Part shown: piece by piece, positions 19,301 through 29,358 of the stretch
How the letters are laid out: the number at the start of each line of letters is the position of its first letter
Numbering within the stretch: position 1 is the first letter of the stretch
Source of the DNA: Ostreococcus mediterraneus
Taxonomy: Eukaryota; Chlorophyta; Mamiellophyceae; Mamiellales; Bathycoccaceae
DNA: 64,000 nucleotides
Assembly: GCA_012295225.1 (NCBI GenBank)
Contig: WMKK01000001.1
Coordinates: forward strand, 1,056,628-1,120,627
Direction of reading: 5' to 3'
Made by a program: the position numbers and the translations under genes
Notes under the pieces: model-generated
What the model was told of the DNA's origin: nothing
The model's input: the letters and a program-made list of their open reading frames with translations, nothing else
Databases searched by the model: none

Positions 19301-22192
19301 ATGGCGATGACGACGACGATGACGATGTCCGCGTTCGCGTCTCGCGTCTCGCTCGCGGGCGCGTCGGCGTCGCGCGCGACGACGGCGTCGAACGAGAGGC
19401 GCGCGATGCGATGTGGGCCGATGCGCGCGACGTCTCGGGCGCGCGTATCGTCGTCGTTCGCGGCGACGACACGGGCGAGAGGAGATGGTGGGGTTGATGG
19501 CGTAATTCGGGCGTTTGCGTGCGCGCGCGTGCGAGGACAGGCGATGACGCGAGGGGCGTTCGCGAGGGAAGCTGGTGAGACTGACGCCGCGGAGGAGCGT
19601 CGTCGACGGGTCGCGCGCGCGCCGCCGCGGTTCTCTTCTACGTCGAGCAGAGCGACGGGTGCGGTGGATGAGTTGAAAGAGGTGTTAAATCAGAGTATTA
19701 GTGCGATGACGACGGTGACGCCGCCATTTTATTCGGAAGGGGTCATAGAGGATAGCGAAACGTTGAGCGACTACGAGGTGGACGCGCTCGTTACGGATGA
19801 CGCGGTGTTTAATGCCGAGATGAGCTGGTTGGCGTTTAACTGGCGCGTACTCGCCATGGCGGCGGATGAATCCGTGCCAATTTTCGAACGATTGCGTTTT
19901 GTGGCGATTAGTGCGAGAAATTTGGATGAGTTTTTCGCCAAGCGCGTCGGCGCGATAAAACGCCAAGACGCCGCCGGCGTTGAGAATCTCGTCAAGCGTC
20001 GTGGACGAAGTGTGTGGACTCCGGCGTTGACGCTGCAAAACGTCGCAACTGAGGTTGAGCGTCAAGTTGACGTGCAGGCGGCGCTTTTGGAGAACCATAT
20101 TGTGCCGGCTTTGCGCGAGCACGACATTCGGCTTGAGCACTATTCTGAGTTGAGCGAGGATGTTCAGAAAGAACTTGCAAAATACTTTGAAGAGCAAATA
20201 GAGCCAGTTCTCGATCCACGCGCGATCGACCCGTGCCACCCGTTTCCCTTTTTAGGGTCTTTGTCTCTTTCGATTGCCGTTGAGATTGAGGACGCCTTCA
20301 AGCAAGAAAAGTTTGCCATAGTCAGCGTCCCCGCGCCACTTGATCGATGGATTCGTGTTCACAAGGATAGCAGTGGTGATGACGTACAGCGATTTATCCC
20401 ACTCGAGCAAGTTATCGAAGCAAACATGGAAAAGTTGTTCAAAGGGTGCAATATCGTGGCGACGCACGTATTTCGCGTAACGCGAAACGCAGATATCGAG
20501 CGCAACGAAGATGAAGCGGAAGATCTTTTGGAAATGATGGCTGATGAAGTTCGTGAGCGACGATTTGCTTCATTCGTGAGACTTGAAGTGCAAGACACCA
20601 TGCCGTCTTACATTCGCGATAAGCTCGTCGATTCTCTCGACGGCATTACGCAAACCGATGTCATCACTGTGCCTCACCGCGCCCCGCTTGGCTTTGGGTC
20701 GATTGACTCTTTGCCCGTTGATTTCGGTATGGATGTTTCACTTATATACCCACACTGGGCTCCGCGAACGCACCCGCGTTTGGAACAAGTTCGAGGGGAC
20801 GAGCGGAGTATTTTTGCTGCAATCAGAGACGGCGACATTTTGGTGCACCATCCGTACGTGTCTTTTGCGACGTCCACACAAGCGTTCATCGAAGAGGCGT
20901 CGCGTGACCCGAATGTGCTGTCTATCAAGTCTACATTATATCGTACGAGTAACAACTCGCCGATCGTCAACGCTTTGATTAAAGCGGCGGAGAATGGTAA
21001 GCAAGTAGCTGTGCTCGTTGAGCTCAAGGCGCGTTTTGATGAAGCCAGAAACGTGGGATTCGCACAGCGCTTAGAAACTGCCGGCTGTAACGTAGCCTAT
21101 GGTGTTAAGGGTGTGAAAACACACTCCAAAGCGTCATTGGTCGTTCGCCGTGAAGGTTCCAAGTTGGTCAAGTACGTGCACATTGGTACTGGTAACTACA
21201 ACCCGTCCACTGCTGGCATCTATACCGATTTCGGCTTGTTTTCGTGCGACGAAGAGATGGGTAACGACGTGGTCAACTTGTTCAAGTTCCTCATGGGACA
21301 TCACTACCAAGAGCGCTTTAGCAAGCTCATCGTCGCACCACTTCGCATGCAGGCTGAATTTGTGGAAATGATTGAACGCGAAGCGCAAAACGCGCTTGAA
21401 GGCAAACCGGCGAGCATCATCATGAAGATGAACGGCTTGGATGATCCTACTATCACCGCCGCACTGTACCGCGCTTCGCAAGCCGGTGTAAAAATTCACC
21501 TGATTGTTCGTGGAATATGCCGCGTGCGTCCAGGGATCCCTAACGTCTCTGAGAACATTCGCATAGTTTCAATCATCGGTAGGTTCCTTGAACACCACCG
21601 CGTATTCCGCTTTGAGAATGGTGGTTCACCCGAGTTCTACATGGGGTCTGCGGATTTGATGAGACGTAACTTACTTAGACGGGTTGAGGTCATTGCTCGA
21701 ATCTATGAGCCAAAAATTCAAACTGAACTGCAAGAAATGCTCGACGCGTGCCTCGCGGATCAAGTGTTAGCGTGGGAAATGGGCGCCGATGGTAGGTATT
21801 ACCGTACCCCGGCGTCGCGTAAGGTTGCGGACAACCACCAGGCGCACTCACCGGGTAAAGGTAAGCTCATGAAGGTGTCTGCGACTGAAGGGTTGCATGA
21901 AGCCTTGATGGAGTCGACATTATTGAGCATGAAACGTAGAGACAAACGTGTCAATGTGGCGACTTTGGCAACCAAAAAAATCAAGCGTGTTGATCGAGCG
22001 CCAAAGCAAGTGCTTGAGCGCGCGCCTAGAGTTGGCACAACACCGCAAGTCGAAGTTCCCGAGGTGAGCGATGTTAGCAGCACCATTAGTGCATCAATGA
22101 GCTCGACAGAAACCACGAGACCAAATTTCAGCGACGTCATCAACGCGTCCATGAACGAATCTATCATTATGAGCAGAGACGAGCTGCTTTGA
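19301..22192 (+). CDS. Polyphosphate kinase 1 (PPK1), probably plastid-targeted
   Basis: Makes inorganic polyphosphate from ATP, reversibly. The ATG at 19301 gives 963 residues; about 130 precede the enzyme and are Ala/Arg/Ser/Thr-rich as in algal transit peptides. The PPK1 core starts at NAEMSWLAFNWRVL. The autophosphorylated-histidine region reads VKTHSKASLVVRR, followed by HIGTGNYNPSTAGIYTD and FMGHHYQE; the second catalytic stretch is NGGSPEFYMGSADLMRRN. The extra ~150 residues at the C-terminus are low-complexity and Ser/Thr/Lys-rich, beyond the bacterial length of about 690. PPK1 is a bacterial family known in a minority of algae and mosses; acquisition by transfer is likely for the lineage. 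Codon use here resembles its neighbours. Confidence 0.95.
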   Translation: MAMTTTMTMSAFASRVSLAGASASRATTASNERRAMRCGPMRATSRARVSSSFAATTRARGDGGVDGVIRAFACARVRGQAMTRGAFAREAGETDAAEERRRRVARAPPRFSSTSSRATGAVDELKEVLNQSISAMTTVTPPFYSEGVIEDSETLSDYEVDALVTDDAVFNAEMSWLAFNWRVLAMAADESVPIFERLRFVAISARNLDEFFAKRVGAIKRQDAAGVENLVKRRGRSVWTPALTLQNVATEVERQVDVQAALLENHIVPALREHDIRLEHYSELSEDVQKELAKYFEEQIEPVLDPRAIDPCHPFPFLGSLSLSIAVEIEDAFKQEKFAIVSVPAPLDRWIRVHKDSSGDDVQRFIPLEQVIEANMEKLFKGCNIVATHVFRVTRNADIERNEDEAEDLLEMMADEVRERRFASFVRLEVQDTMPSYIRDKLVDSLDGITQTDVITVPHRAPLGFGSIDSLPVDFGMDVSLIYPHWAPRTHPRLEQVRGDERSIFAAIRDGDILVHHPYVSFATSTQAFIEEASRDPNVLSIKSTLYRTSNNSPIVNALIKAAENGKQVAVLVELKARFDEARNVGFAQRLETAGCNVAYGVKGVKTHSKASLVVRREGSKLVKYVHIGTGNYNPSTAGIYTDFGLFSCDEEMGNDVVNLFKFLMGHHYQERFSKLIVAPLRMQAEFVEMIEREAQNALEGKPASIIMKMNGLDDPTITAALYRASQAGVKIHLIVRGICRVRPGIPNVSENIRIVSIIGRFLEHHRVFRFENGGSPEFYMGSADLMRRNLLRRVEVIARIYEPKIQTELQEMLDACLADQVLAWEMGADGRYYRTPASRKVADNHQAHSPGKGKLMKVSATEGLHEALMESTLLSMKRRDKRVNVATLATKKIKRVDRAPKQVLERAPRVGTTPQVEVPEVSDVSSTISASMSSTETTRPNFSDVINASMNESIIMSRDELL

Positions 22193-22240
22193 TTGAAGTA
22201 CAAAAGATTGTATTAGAAATGTACGTCACTAATTCACTAT

Positions 22241-23170
22241 CTATCTAAGGTTTCCGCCAGCCTTATTTCGAAATGTTGTGCGGAACGCGGCGACGGTGGA
22301 GCGTCTAAACTCTTCGTGCGCCGCAAAAATTGTTTCCTCCACGACGCTGCTGTCTTTAGGCGTTCGCATATCATGACCGTATGGGTAATCTGGCACCTCT
22401 TCAACGTATTGCACGAATTTCATCTCGCGCACTTCACGCATGAGCGTGTTAAATACCAGCGTTTGCCCAGCCCCGTTGAAATGCACGCCGTCACAAAAAA
22501 TATCCTCGCCGCGACTCTTTGCTTCCTTCGTAGCTTCGTGCACGTCTGCCAAAACCAACCTTTTCCCAATCTCACTCGTCAATTCAGCGTTATTATTGTA
22601 CTCTTTCGCGAGCTCGTGCACGACATCACGCGCTGCTTGCGCATACTCACCGATTCTCAACCGTTCATCCTCCCAAACGCTCCCGAGCCACGCGTCGTCG
22701 TATCGCTCCTGCTGCGTCACCGCGCGTTGCTCGTGATCCACCAGCGGCGGTGTCATGACAACTACATGCATCGCAGCATCCAGCGCCAGAGCTATAATCT
22801 CCCTCAAATTCGCGCGATACTCCTCTACGGGCACGTGCACGCGATTCCGCGTCTGCGCGTCGGCGTCCCGCATCGTCGTCGCGTCATTCGTCCCGAGCAT
22901 AATCGTCGCCAGAAACGTCTCCTCGTACGCATCACCGAGCGTCGAAAACACATGTGGGGCGATGCGCAAGCACCAGCGCGAGTTATACCCGCCGTAGCCG
23001 CGGTTAAACGTATCCGCAGTGCGCGTGAATTCATTCGCAAGCGATGCGCCCCAGCCATTCGGCGCTTCAAACGCGCGCTGCGTGAGCGAATCCCCGAAGA
23101 GCACGATGCGCCCGCGCTTGGTGGTGCTACACGGGGCGTCTCGCCCGTCGTCCTTGCCCGTCGTCGCCAT
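22241..23170 (-). CDS. SGNH/GDSL esterase, isoamyl-acetate-hydrolysing type
   Basis: The 309-residue protein from ATG 23170 has the SGNH blocks in order: IVLFGDSLTQ (nucleophile Ser), RGYGGYNSRW (Gly), LGTNDA (Asn) and DGVHFNGAGQ (catalytic Asp and His). Spacing matches the IAH1-like subfamily of plant and yeast GDSL esterases, which cleave short-chain esters. No signal peptide is seen, so it is probably cytosolic. The C-terminal ~60 residues (ending RNKAGGNLR) extend past the usual fold. It is head to head with the gene at 23237 (66 bp between ATGs) and tail to tail with PPK1 (48 bp). Confidence 0.9.
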   Translation of the reverse strand: MATTGKDDGRDAPCSTTKRGRIVLFGDSLTQRAFEAPNGWGASLANEFTRTADTFNRGYGGYNSRWCLRIAPHVFSTLGDAYEETFLATIMLGTNDATTMRDADAQTRNRVHVPVEEYRANLREIIALALDAAMHVVVMTPPLVDHEQRAVTQQERYDDAWLGSVWEDERLRIGEYAQAARDVVHELAKEYNNNAELTSEIGKRLVLADVHEATKEAKSRGEDIFCDGVHFNGAGQTLVFNTLMREVREMKFVQYVEEVPDYPYGHDMRTPKDSSVVEETIFAAHEEFRRSTVAAFRTTFRNKAGGNLR

Positions 23171-23236
23171 CGTCGGCGATAGGCAAAGGAACAGCGTGCG
23201 AGCGACTGCCGCTTCAGTGTGCGCCGTGAAATCATC

Positions 23237-24118
23237 ATGACGCGCGCCGGTGATGACGACGACAGCGACGCCGCCGCCGCGTTTTGGCGCGACCGCGCGG
23301 CGCGTATGCGTGCGATCGCACACGGCGGATCGAGCGGCGCGAGCGCGGACGACGACGGCGACGCGCGAGGGAATCATCTTGGATTAGTGGCGCTCCAACG
23401 AGCTGACGTTGAGGACGCGCATCGGCGCGCGCGCGCGGCGACGTCGACGTCGACGTGGATGACGATGGAATATCCATCGTTAGAGGAGCGCGATGCGCGC
23501 GCGACGAGGGCGCAGTTGGCGGAGGCGGTGACGGTGTGTCTCGAGCGGGCAAAGGCGCGACGCGCGTCGCGCGCGGCGCAACCGACGACGACGAGGACGT
23601 TGACGCCGGAAAATGCGCTCGATGGCGCGGCGACCGTCGATGGTTTACGTGAAGGGTATAAACGACTATTGCGCGAAGTCACGGCGCGACATGCGCGGAC
23701 GAGAGAGGCGCTGGAGGAGGAAATAGCGACGTTGCGGGCGCGAGTGGAGGCGCTCGAAACGTCGTCGAAGAAGAACGAGCGAACGACGCCGACGAAGGAG
23801 AGACTCATCGCGCTTGCATACGATGAAGACGATGCCGGTAATAATAACGATGACGCCGATGATGATATCGCGTGCGAGTTGTCTCCGTTTTCAGCGTCTG
23901 AGAGAACGCCGCCTTTGCGTTTACGCGAGGACGACGACGAGGAGGACGCGGACGTCGAAACGCCGCGCGCCTTTAGGCCACCTCGTCCGCCGAAGCATGG
24001 CAACGAGAACGACAAAACGTTTGATGCGAATATCGCGCCACCACCGCTTCCCGCAGTCCGACCGGGACAAGGGTACGTGTGTCCATTTTCTGGCAAAGTG
24101 TTATTGAAGACGCCGTAG
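23237..24118 (+). CDS. Acidic coiled-coil protein with conserved-looking CPFSGK tail, unknown function
   Basis: The 293-residue protein starts MTRAGDDDDS. It is charged and mostly disordered: Asp-rich head, an Arg/Ala helix around residue 100, a coiled coil (REVTARHARTREALEEEIA, then RARVEAL), an acidic Asn/Asp stretch, and a Pro-rich linker (FRPPRPPKHGN). The last 17 residues, GQGYVCPFSGKVLLKTP, are the only part that looks like a folded or linear motif. I recognise no family. It shares a 66-bp promoter interval with the esterase gene. Confidence 0.7.
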   Translation: MTRAGDDDDSDAAAAFWRDRAARMRAIAHGGSSGASADDDGDARGNHLGLVALQRADVEDAHRRARAATSTSTWMTMEYPSLEERDARATRAQLAEAVTVCLERAKARRASRAAQPTTTRTLTPENALDGAATVDGLREGYKRLLREVTARHARTREALEEEIATLRARVEALETSSKKNERTTPTKERLIALAYDEDDAGNNNDDADDDIACELSPFSASERTPPLRLREDDDEEDADVETPRAFRPPRPPKHGNENDKTFDANIAPPPLPAVRPGQGYVCPFSGKVLLKTP

Positions 24119-24187
24119 CCAAAAGCAAAATTATCTGTAAAATATCTTACACGTTTGTAGCACCTGCTGCGCGCGAGAAGGTGACGA

Positions 24188-25321
24188 CTAACGCCACGGG
24201 GCTTTAAGGGTGAGAAAGCCAGAACGACCCATTTTTTGCACATCCATGGCTATGAATTTAAAGACTGGCCAGGATAACGTCCTGCCTAGAGGACGCAACC
24301 AACGGTTACGAGACGCCACCGGCGCGAACTCACTCCACGGTGCTGACGCGCACGACTTGCCTACGTCTAAGACTTTCATATCTTCCACGTCCTCGTCGCT
24401 GAGCTCAAAGCTAAACAAATCAGCGTTGCTCGCGATGCGAGCCGGGGAAGTCGATTTCGGAATGACGACCACGCCGCGTTGAACATTCCACCGCAACACC
24501 ACCTGCGCGGGCGTCACACCGTGCTTTTCAGCGATTCGTTTCAACGTCGGGTGCTCAAAAAGTTCACCGCCCTGCGCCAACGGCGAATACGCAGTCACCG
24601 TCACGCCTCTCGATTGCGTGTATTTGACCAACGCGTCGTTGCTCCACAACGGGTGCGTTTCAATTTGATTACACGCCGGCTTGATCGTGATTCCATCATC
24701 ATCCAGCAGCGCCGCAAGTTGCGTCTCGTTAAAATTACTCACCCCTATGTGTTTCACGAGCCCATCTCTCACGCAACGCTCGAGTTCGAGCCAACACTCG
24801 CGTATCGACGCCTCGGCATCCGGTTGCAGCACCGTCCCCCGTCGCCAACACACCGGCCAATGAATCAAATACAAGTCCACATACTCGAGCTGTAAATCCT
24901 TCAACGTCGTTTCCAAAGCCTCTCGCACGTCTTTCGGCCGTCGACGATCGTTCCACAACTTGCTCGTCACGAACAGCTCGTCCCGTCGGCTCGTGCACGC
25001 CGCGAGCGCCTCTCCAACCTCCCACTCGTTCGCATACGCCGCCGCGCAATCCACGTGCGTGTACCCGCACGCAATCGCCGCCGTCACCGCCTCGCGCACC
25101 TCATTCGGCTTCGCTTTCCACGTCCCCAGACCGACGGGTGGAATCTTCATCGTCGATGGCGCCGTCGCGTTGACCATCGATGCCGCCGCGGTCGTCGTCG
25201 CGTGCGAACCGCTCGAACGCGTCGCGCGCGCCGTCGTCGACGCCGGTGCGTCCACGCTCGTTCTCGCGCGCCGCGACGTCCCGTGTGCAGTCGTCGTCGT
25301 CGTCGACGTCGTCGCGCGCAT
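24188..25321 (-). CDS. Aldo-keto reductase
   Basis: NADPH-dependent carbonyl reductase of the AKR superfamily, 377 residues from ATG 25321. About 55 Thr/Ala/Arg-rich residues at the start suggest an organellar transit peptide. The (beta/alpha)8 core begins at KIPPVGLGTW. The catalytic tetrad is visible: Asp and Tyr in HVDCAAAYANEWEVG, Lys in VTSKLW, His in YLIHWPV. Cofactor-binding IPKSTSPARI is near the C-terminus. The substrate cannot be told. It is head to head with the MATE gene, 47 bp between ATGs. Confidence 0.93.
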   Translation of the reverse strand: MRATTSTTTTTAHGTSRRARTSVDAPASTTARATRSSGSHATTTAAASMVNATAPSTMKIPPVGLGTWKAKPNEVREAVTAAIACGYTHVDCAAAYANEWEVGEALAACTSRRDELFVTSKLWNDRRRPKDVREALETTLKDLQLEYVDLYLIHWPVCWRRGTVLQPDAEASIRECWLELERCVRDGLVKHIGVSNFNETQLAALLDDDGITIKPACNQIETHPLWSNDALVKYTQSRGVTVTAYSPLAQGGELFEHPTLKRIAEKHGVTPAQVVLRWNVQRGVVVIPKSTSPARIASNADLFSFELSDEDVEDMKVLDVGKSCASAPWSEFAPVASRNRWLRPLGRTLSWPVFKFIAMDVQKMGRSGFLTLKAPWR

Positions 25322-25368
25322 CGCTGTGACGTCACTCGCGTGCACGGCGGCGGCACGAATCTCGAGCC

Positions 25369-26907
25369 ATGGACGACGTCAACGTCGACCGCGAGCGCTT
25401 GCTCGCATCGCATGCGATGGAGGCGTCGTCGTCGCGCACAGAAGTCGCGCACCAGGCGTCGATCGCGGCGCCCGTGAGCGTGAGCATGCTCTCGAACCGC
25501 GCGCGCGACTTGATAGGCATCGCATTCGTGGGGCATTTATCCTCTCGCGGTGCGTTCGATCTCGCGGGCGCGGCGCTGGCGAGCACGCTGGCCAACGTCA
25601 CAGGCCTGTCGTTGATTGTGGGCATGGCGAGCGCGGTGAATACGCTCGCGGGGCGGAGTTTTGGACGCGGGGAGTACGAGGGCGTGGGCGCGACGGCGAG
25701 ACGCGCGTGCGCGATTTTATGCGTCGTGAGCGCGATGATTAGCGTGGTGTGGTGGAATGCAACGGAGGGAATTTTAGTGGCGTTGGGTCAACCGCCAGGG
25801 ATTGCGCACGCGGCGGCGGTGTATGTCAAAGGTTTAACTCCTGGGCTGTTTGCGTACAGCGCGAACGCGTCGGTGCAAGCTTTTTTGCAAAGTCAGGCAG
25901 TAACGCGACCACAAGCGATCGGTGGCGTGCTCGCGACGATTGTGCACGCGCCAATGAATTATTTTCTGATTTACGTCTGTCAATTGGGATCGATCGGGGC
26001 GGCGCTGGCGACATCGATGAGTACGACATTTGTGCTCTTGGTAAATTTAACGTACATCACCGTTTGGCGCAAATGGTTTCGAGAACGCGATGAAACGTTG
26101 GCGAAAAAGCGCGATGCGTGCGTGCACGTCCCATCAGATTGGTTGCGCGACGTTTTCAACGGTGAGAAAACGAAGGAGTTCTTGGCTCTTGGTCTGCCAG
26201 GGATTTTGCTCATGAGCGAATGGTGGGCGTCCGAGCTACTCATTTTGTTCGCTGGGTATTTACCCCAACCCGACGCCGCGGTTGCCGCCATGTCAATCTA
26301 TCAAGTCACAAACGCATTTGCGTTTATGATTGCCGTTGGTTTCGGCGTGTCTGCGGTGACGCGTGTGAGTCACGAGTTGGGTAGCGGTGACGCCGTACGC
26401 GCCGAGTTTGCGGCGCATGTCGCTCTGCGTCTCATCATCGTCGTCGAAATCGTCGTCAGTGCCCTTGTGTACTTATCACGCGGCTCATGGGGTGCGCTGT
26501 TTACAAAAGATACCGACGTGACCAATTTGTTGTCCAAGTTGATGGTGCCGCTCGCGTTTTACGTAGCGTTTGACGCGCTGTGCTGCGTTTCGACGTCAAT
26601 CCTTCGCGGATGTGGACGCCAGTCGGCGGCGGCGCCAATCGTCGTCTTTGCCTACTACGTCGTCGGTATTCCTGCCGCTCTAGCGCTCGCCTTCAAAACA
26701 TCTCTCGGCGCCATGGGCTTAGCCATCGGTGGCACGATTGGCACTGCAACGCACGCTGCTGCGATGTGCGTCGCCGTCTTCAACATCGACTGGAACGCAG
26801 AAGTCGTGCGCGCCCGCGCCTCCCGGCACACCGCCAACATCGACACCAGTACTGATGACGATAAACTTCTCGTCCTCTCGCCCGCATCCGATATCGACGC
26901 CTTGTAA
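25369..26907 (+). CDS. MATE-family multidrug/toxin efflux transporter
   Basis: The 512-residue integral membrane protein has about 12 predicted helices in two similar halves, as in plant DTX-type MATE antiporters. Recognisable family segments are the N-terminal helix with SVSMLSNRARDLIGIAFVGH, then NTLAGRSFGRG, QPPGIAHAAAVYVKGLTPG, FLQSQAVTRPQ, and LPGILLMSEWWASELLIL in the second half. Such proteins export organic cations or organic acids in exchange for H+ or Na+. The substrate and membrane (plasma membrane or vacuole) are unknown. The N-terminus has no transit peptide. Confidence 0.93.
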   Translation: MDDVNVDRERLLASHAMEASSSRTEVAHQASIAAPVSVSMLSNRARDLIGIAFVGHLSSRGAFDLAGAALASTLANVTGLSLIVGMASAVNTLAGRSFGRGEYEGVGATARRACAILCVVSAMISVVWWNATEGILVALGQPPGIAHAAAVYVKGLTPGLFAYSANASVQAFLQSQAVTRPQAIGGVLATIVHAPMNYFLIYVCQLGSIGAALATSMSTTFVLLVNLTYITVWRKWFRERDETLAKKRDACVHVPSDWLRDVFNGEKTKEFLALGLPGILLMSEWWASELLILFAGYLPQPDAAVAAMSIYQVTNAFAFMIAVGFGVSAVTRVSHELGSGDAVRAEFAAHVALRLIIVVEIVVSALVYLSRGSWGALFTKDTDVTNLLSKLMVPLAFYVAFDALCCVSTSILRGCGRQSAAAPIVVFAYYVVGIPAALALAFKTSLGAMGLAIGGTIGTATHAAAMCVAVFNIDWNAEVVRARASRHTANIDTSTDDDKLLVLSPASDIDAL

Positions 26908-27003
26908 TCTTTGTAAACTATGCATTCGCGAGTCGCTACCGCCGTACGCCAACCTCGCGCGTACCTCGCCTCGGCTCCACACTCACACGCACGCGCGCGC
27001 GCC

Positions 27004-28367
27004 ATGGGCAAGGTTGCCGCCACGAAAAAGCGAGGACGACGGTTCGATGGGTACGTGTGCTCGCATCGCGCGCGCCCGTCGTCGACGCGAGAGCAGGCGG
27101 CGTCGACGCGAGGGCTGAGGCGCCGCCCGCGCCGCCCGCAGCCGCCACTGGGACTGACACGCACGTTTCGCGCGCACGCAGGGACGATCCGGGCACGGAA
27201 ACCGTCGGCTCTCTGACGTCTGGGATCAGAAATAAACAGCGTCGTTCTGAGTTGTACGGAAAGTTAAAACACGAGCGCGCGGTGGCGAAGAAGAAGCGCA
27301 GAGAGACGAGACAAAAAGCGGAAGCTGAAGCCATCGAGGCGGGCGAGACGCCAGAGCCGAGACAGATACCGAAGACGATTGAAAACACGCGCGTGAAAGA
27401 TGAGACGTATATTGAAGATACGAATGATGCGGATTTGATCGAGCAAGATGCGGAGGATGAGTTTGCAAGTTACTTTAGTCAGGCGACGTCGCCGAAGATC
27501 ATAGTCACGACGTCAAGAAATCCGAGCGGGGACATGTTCAAGTTTTTGGAAAATCTATTCACCGTGATTCCGAATGCGTATTACTATGCGCGTCGAACGT
27601 ATCACGTCAAGGAAATAGTCAAGCACGGCACAGCGCGGGGGTTCACGGATATTCTTGTGTTTAACGAGAATAAAAAATTTAGCAAAGGCGCGCGCGTGAA
27701 CGGCATGTTGCACATCCATCTCCCCGAAGGTCCGACGTGCTTGTACAAGCTGTCATCGTTGGTACTTTCCAAGGAGATAAAAAACCACGGTCGGGCGACG
27801 AGTCATTATCCCGAGTTGATTTTGAACAATTTCAACACGCGCCTCGGGCACCGTGTCGGCCGCATGTTCGCCTCGGTGTTTCCTCAAAAGCCAGAGTTCA
27901 AAGGTCGACGCGTGGTGACGTTCCACAATCAGCGCGATTTTATTTTCTTTCGCCATCATAGATATGTTTTTGAGGAAAAGAAAGGACGGAGATTGCCACA
28001 CGCGGGGCATTTGGCCAGCGCAGAGGTACCCGAGCACGTCAAGCAATCCATCAAAGAAGGTGGGAGAGGCAAGAAGGGGAGCAAAAAGAAGTCTTCAAAG
28101 AAAGCCACCGATAGCGACGATGAAGATGAAGATGACGACAGTGATAGCGAGAGCGGTAGCGGCAGTGCATCAGAAAAAGAGGACGACAAACCGCCACCGA
28201 TCAGTACGATGATTCAGGCGCGGTTGCAAGAACTCGGCCCACGTTTTACGCTGCGATTAATGAGCGTGCAAAAAGGCACATTCGATAGCAAGCACGGCGA
28301 GTACGAGTACGTCAGAAACACCGATACGGATGGTACTCGCCACTGTAGACGTAAATTCGTTCTATAG
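27004..28367 (+). CDS. RPF1: Ribosome production factor 1 (RPF1), Brix domain, two exons
   Basis: A nucleolar factor for 60S assembly. Exon 1 (27004-27050) encodes MGKVAATKKRGRRFD plus two bases. The intron 27051-27181 has donor GTACGT, branch CTGAC at 27154-27158 and a GCAG acceptor. Exon 2 (27182-28367) holds the rest; the total is 410 residues. After a basic region (SGIRNKQRRSELYGKLK), the Brix domain runs from KIIVTTSRNPSGDMFKF through the sigma70-like basic end GRRVVTFHNQRDFIFFRHH. A Lys- then Asp/Ser-rich insert sits just before LGPRFTLRLMSVQKG and is longer than in yeast Rpf1. The ATG at 27057 in the exon 2 frame lies inside the intron and is rejected. Confidence 0.9.
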
Positions 28368-28512
28368 CGAAAGTTTGGATGTTATCTGTGTGTAATCATC
28401 ATGTGATTTGTTTCTTTCTCGTTGCATGGGCGCGCGCTAGTTGCTAGTTGTATTTTCGGCGCAAAGTTGTACAAATTGTGTCCGCTCGTTAACGTCGCCG
28501 CCAAGCGCGCGC

Positions 28513-29121
28513 TTAACCAGCCTTGAAAAGCAGTAATGCCACCTAAGGTTTTGAAGCACAAAACGTGATGAATACCCGCGCGTGAAATAACCAACAAAAC
28601 ATTATTTTACCTGACCGACATAAAAGTAGATGAAGTATCCAGACTCGTGCGTGACGTAGCTCCCAAAATTGCGTCCAACAATCGCGTGCCACGTCGAGCC
28701 GTGCTTTCTATCGAACTCCTTCTTCAAGTACGCCGCGATGTCTTTTTCAACGTTGTACTTATCGAGAGCCTGCGTCGAAGCGAAAGCAAACATCCGAGTG
28801 AGTCTCCGGTTGCGGTCGCGTTGACCGAGAGCGCCTGCGACCCAGAGCGTCGGCGTTTCAATCGCGCGCGTACCTCGAGCGCGCAGCTCACGGCGTCGGC
28901 TTGAAGCTCCTATACATATCGCGTGTCACGTACGTCAGCGTCAGTGCGTTATGGCGTCGCGTCGCGTGAAAACCAACGCGCGAGCGCAACGGTGGGAGTC
29001 AACCAAAGTACGCGTCAACGCGCGCAGGAATCGTCGTCGCCACGGCGCGAGACGCGCGCACCTCGCTCATATCTGCCGCCTTGATGACTGGTTTACGTTG
29101 TTCTGGATCCGCAGTCGGCAT
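28513..29121 (-). CDS. Dynein light chain LC8 (DYNLL), four exons
   Basis: The 94-residue LC8 hub protein is assembled from four exons: 29121-29062 ([20 protein letters not shown]), 28909-28874 ([12 protein letters not shown]), 28769-28611 ([20 protein letters not shown] through [20 protein letters not shown]) and 28542-28513 (VALLLFKAG, stop). All junctions are phase 0 and GT-AG. The protein matches LC8 along its whole length. LC8 dimerises and binds short linear motifs in dynein intermediate chain and many other partners. The middle exon is only 36 nt and the last 30 nt. Intron 3 (28610-28543) is AT-rich and lacks the CTGAC motif. Ostreococcus-type cells have no flagella, so a non-axonemal role is inferred. 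Confidence 0.93.
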
Positions 29122-29358
29122 GATGGCGCTCGCGTCGTCGACGATGTGTTGACACGGTCGCGAAAGACAAGATGTGCGGGCCAACCGACTGACTGAGAGT
29201 TCATTAATGTGACTTTGCGCAACACAAAACTAACAACGCGTGGTGTGAGGATGTGGCGCGTCATGTACATTATTCTATGTGTGCAAATAATAAATACAGC
29301 GCTGTGGTTTGTTCTAGAGATGACGATGGTGATTGAGCGGCCGCCGGCGTCGGGACTT

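Noticed and set aside
24188-25345. AKR start at 25345
   Set aside because: The codon there is GTG; ATG at 25321 is the first true Met.
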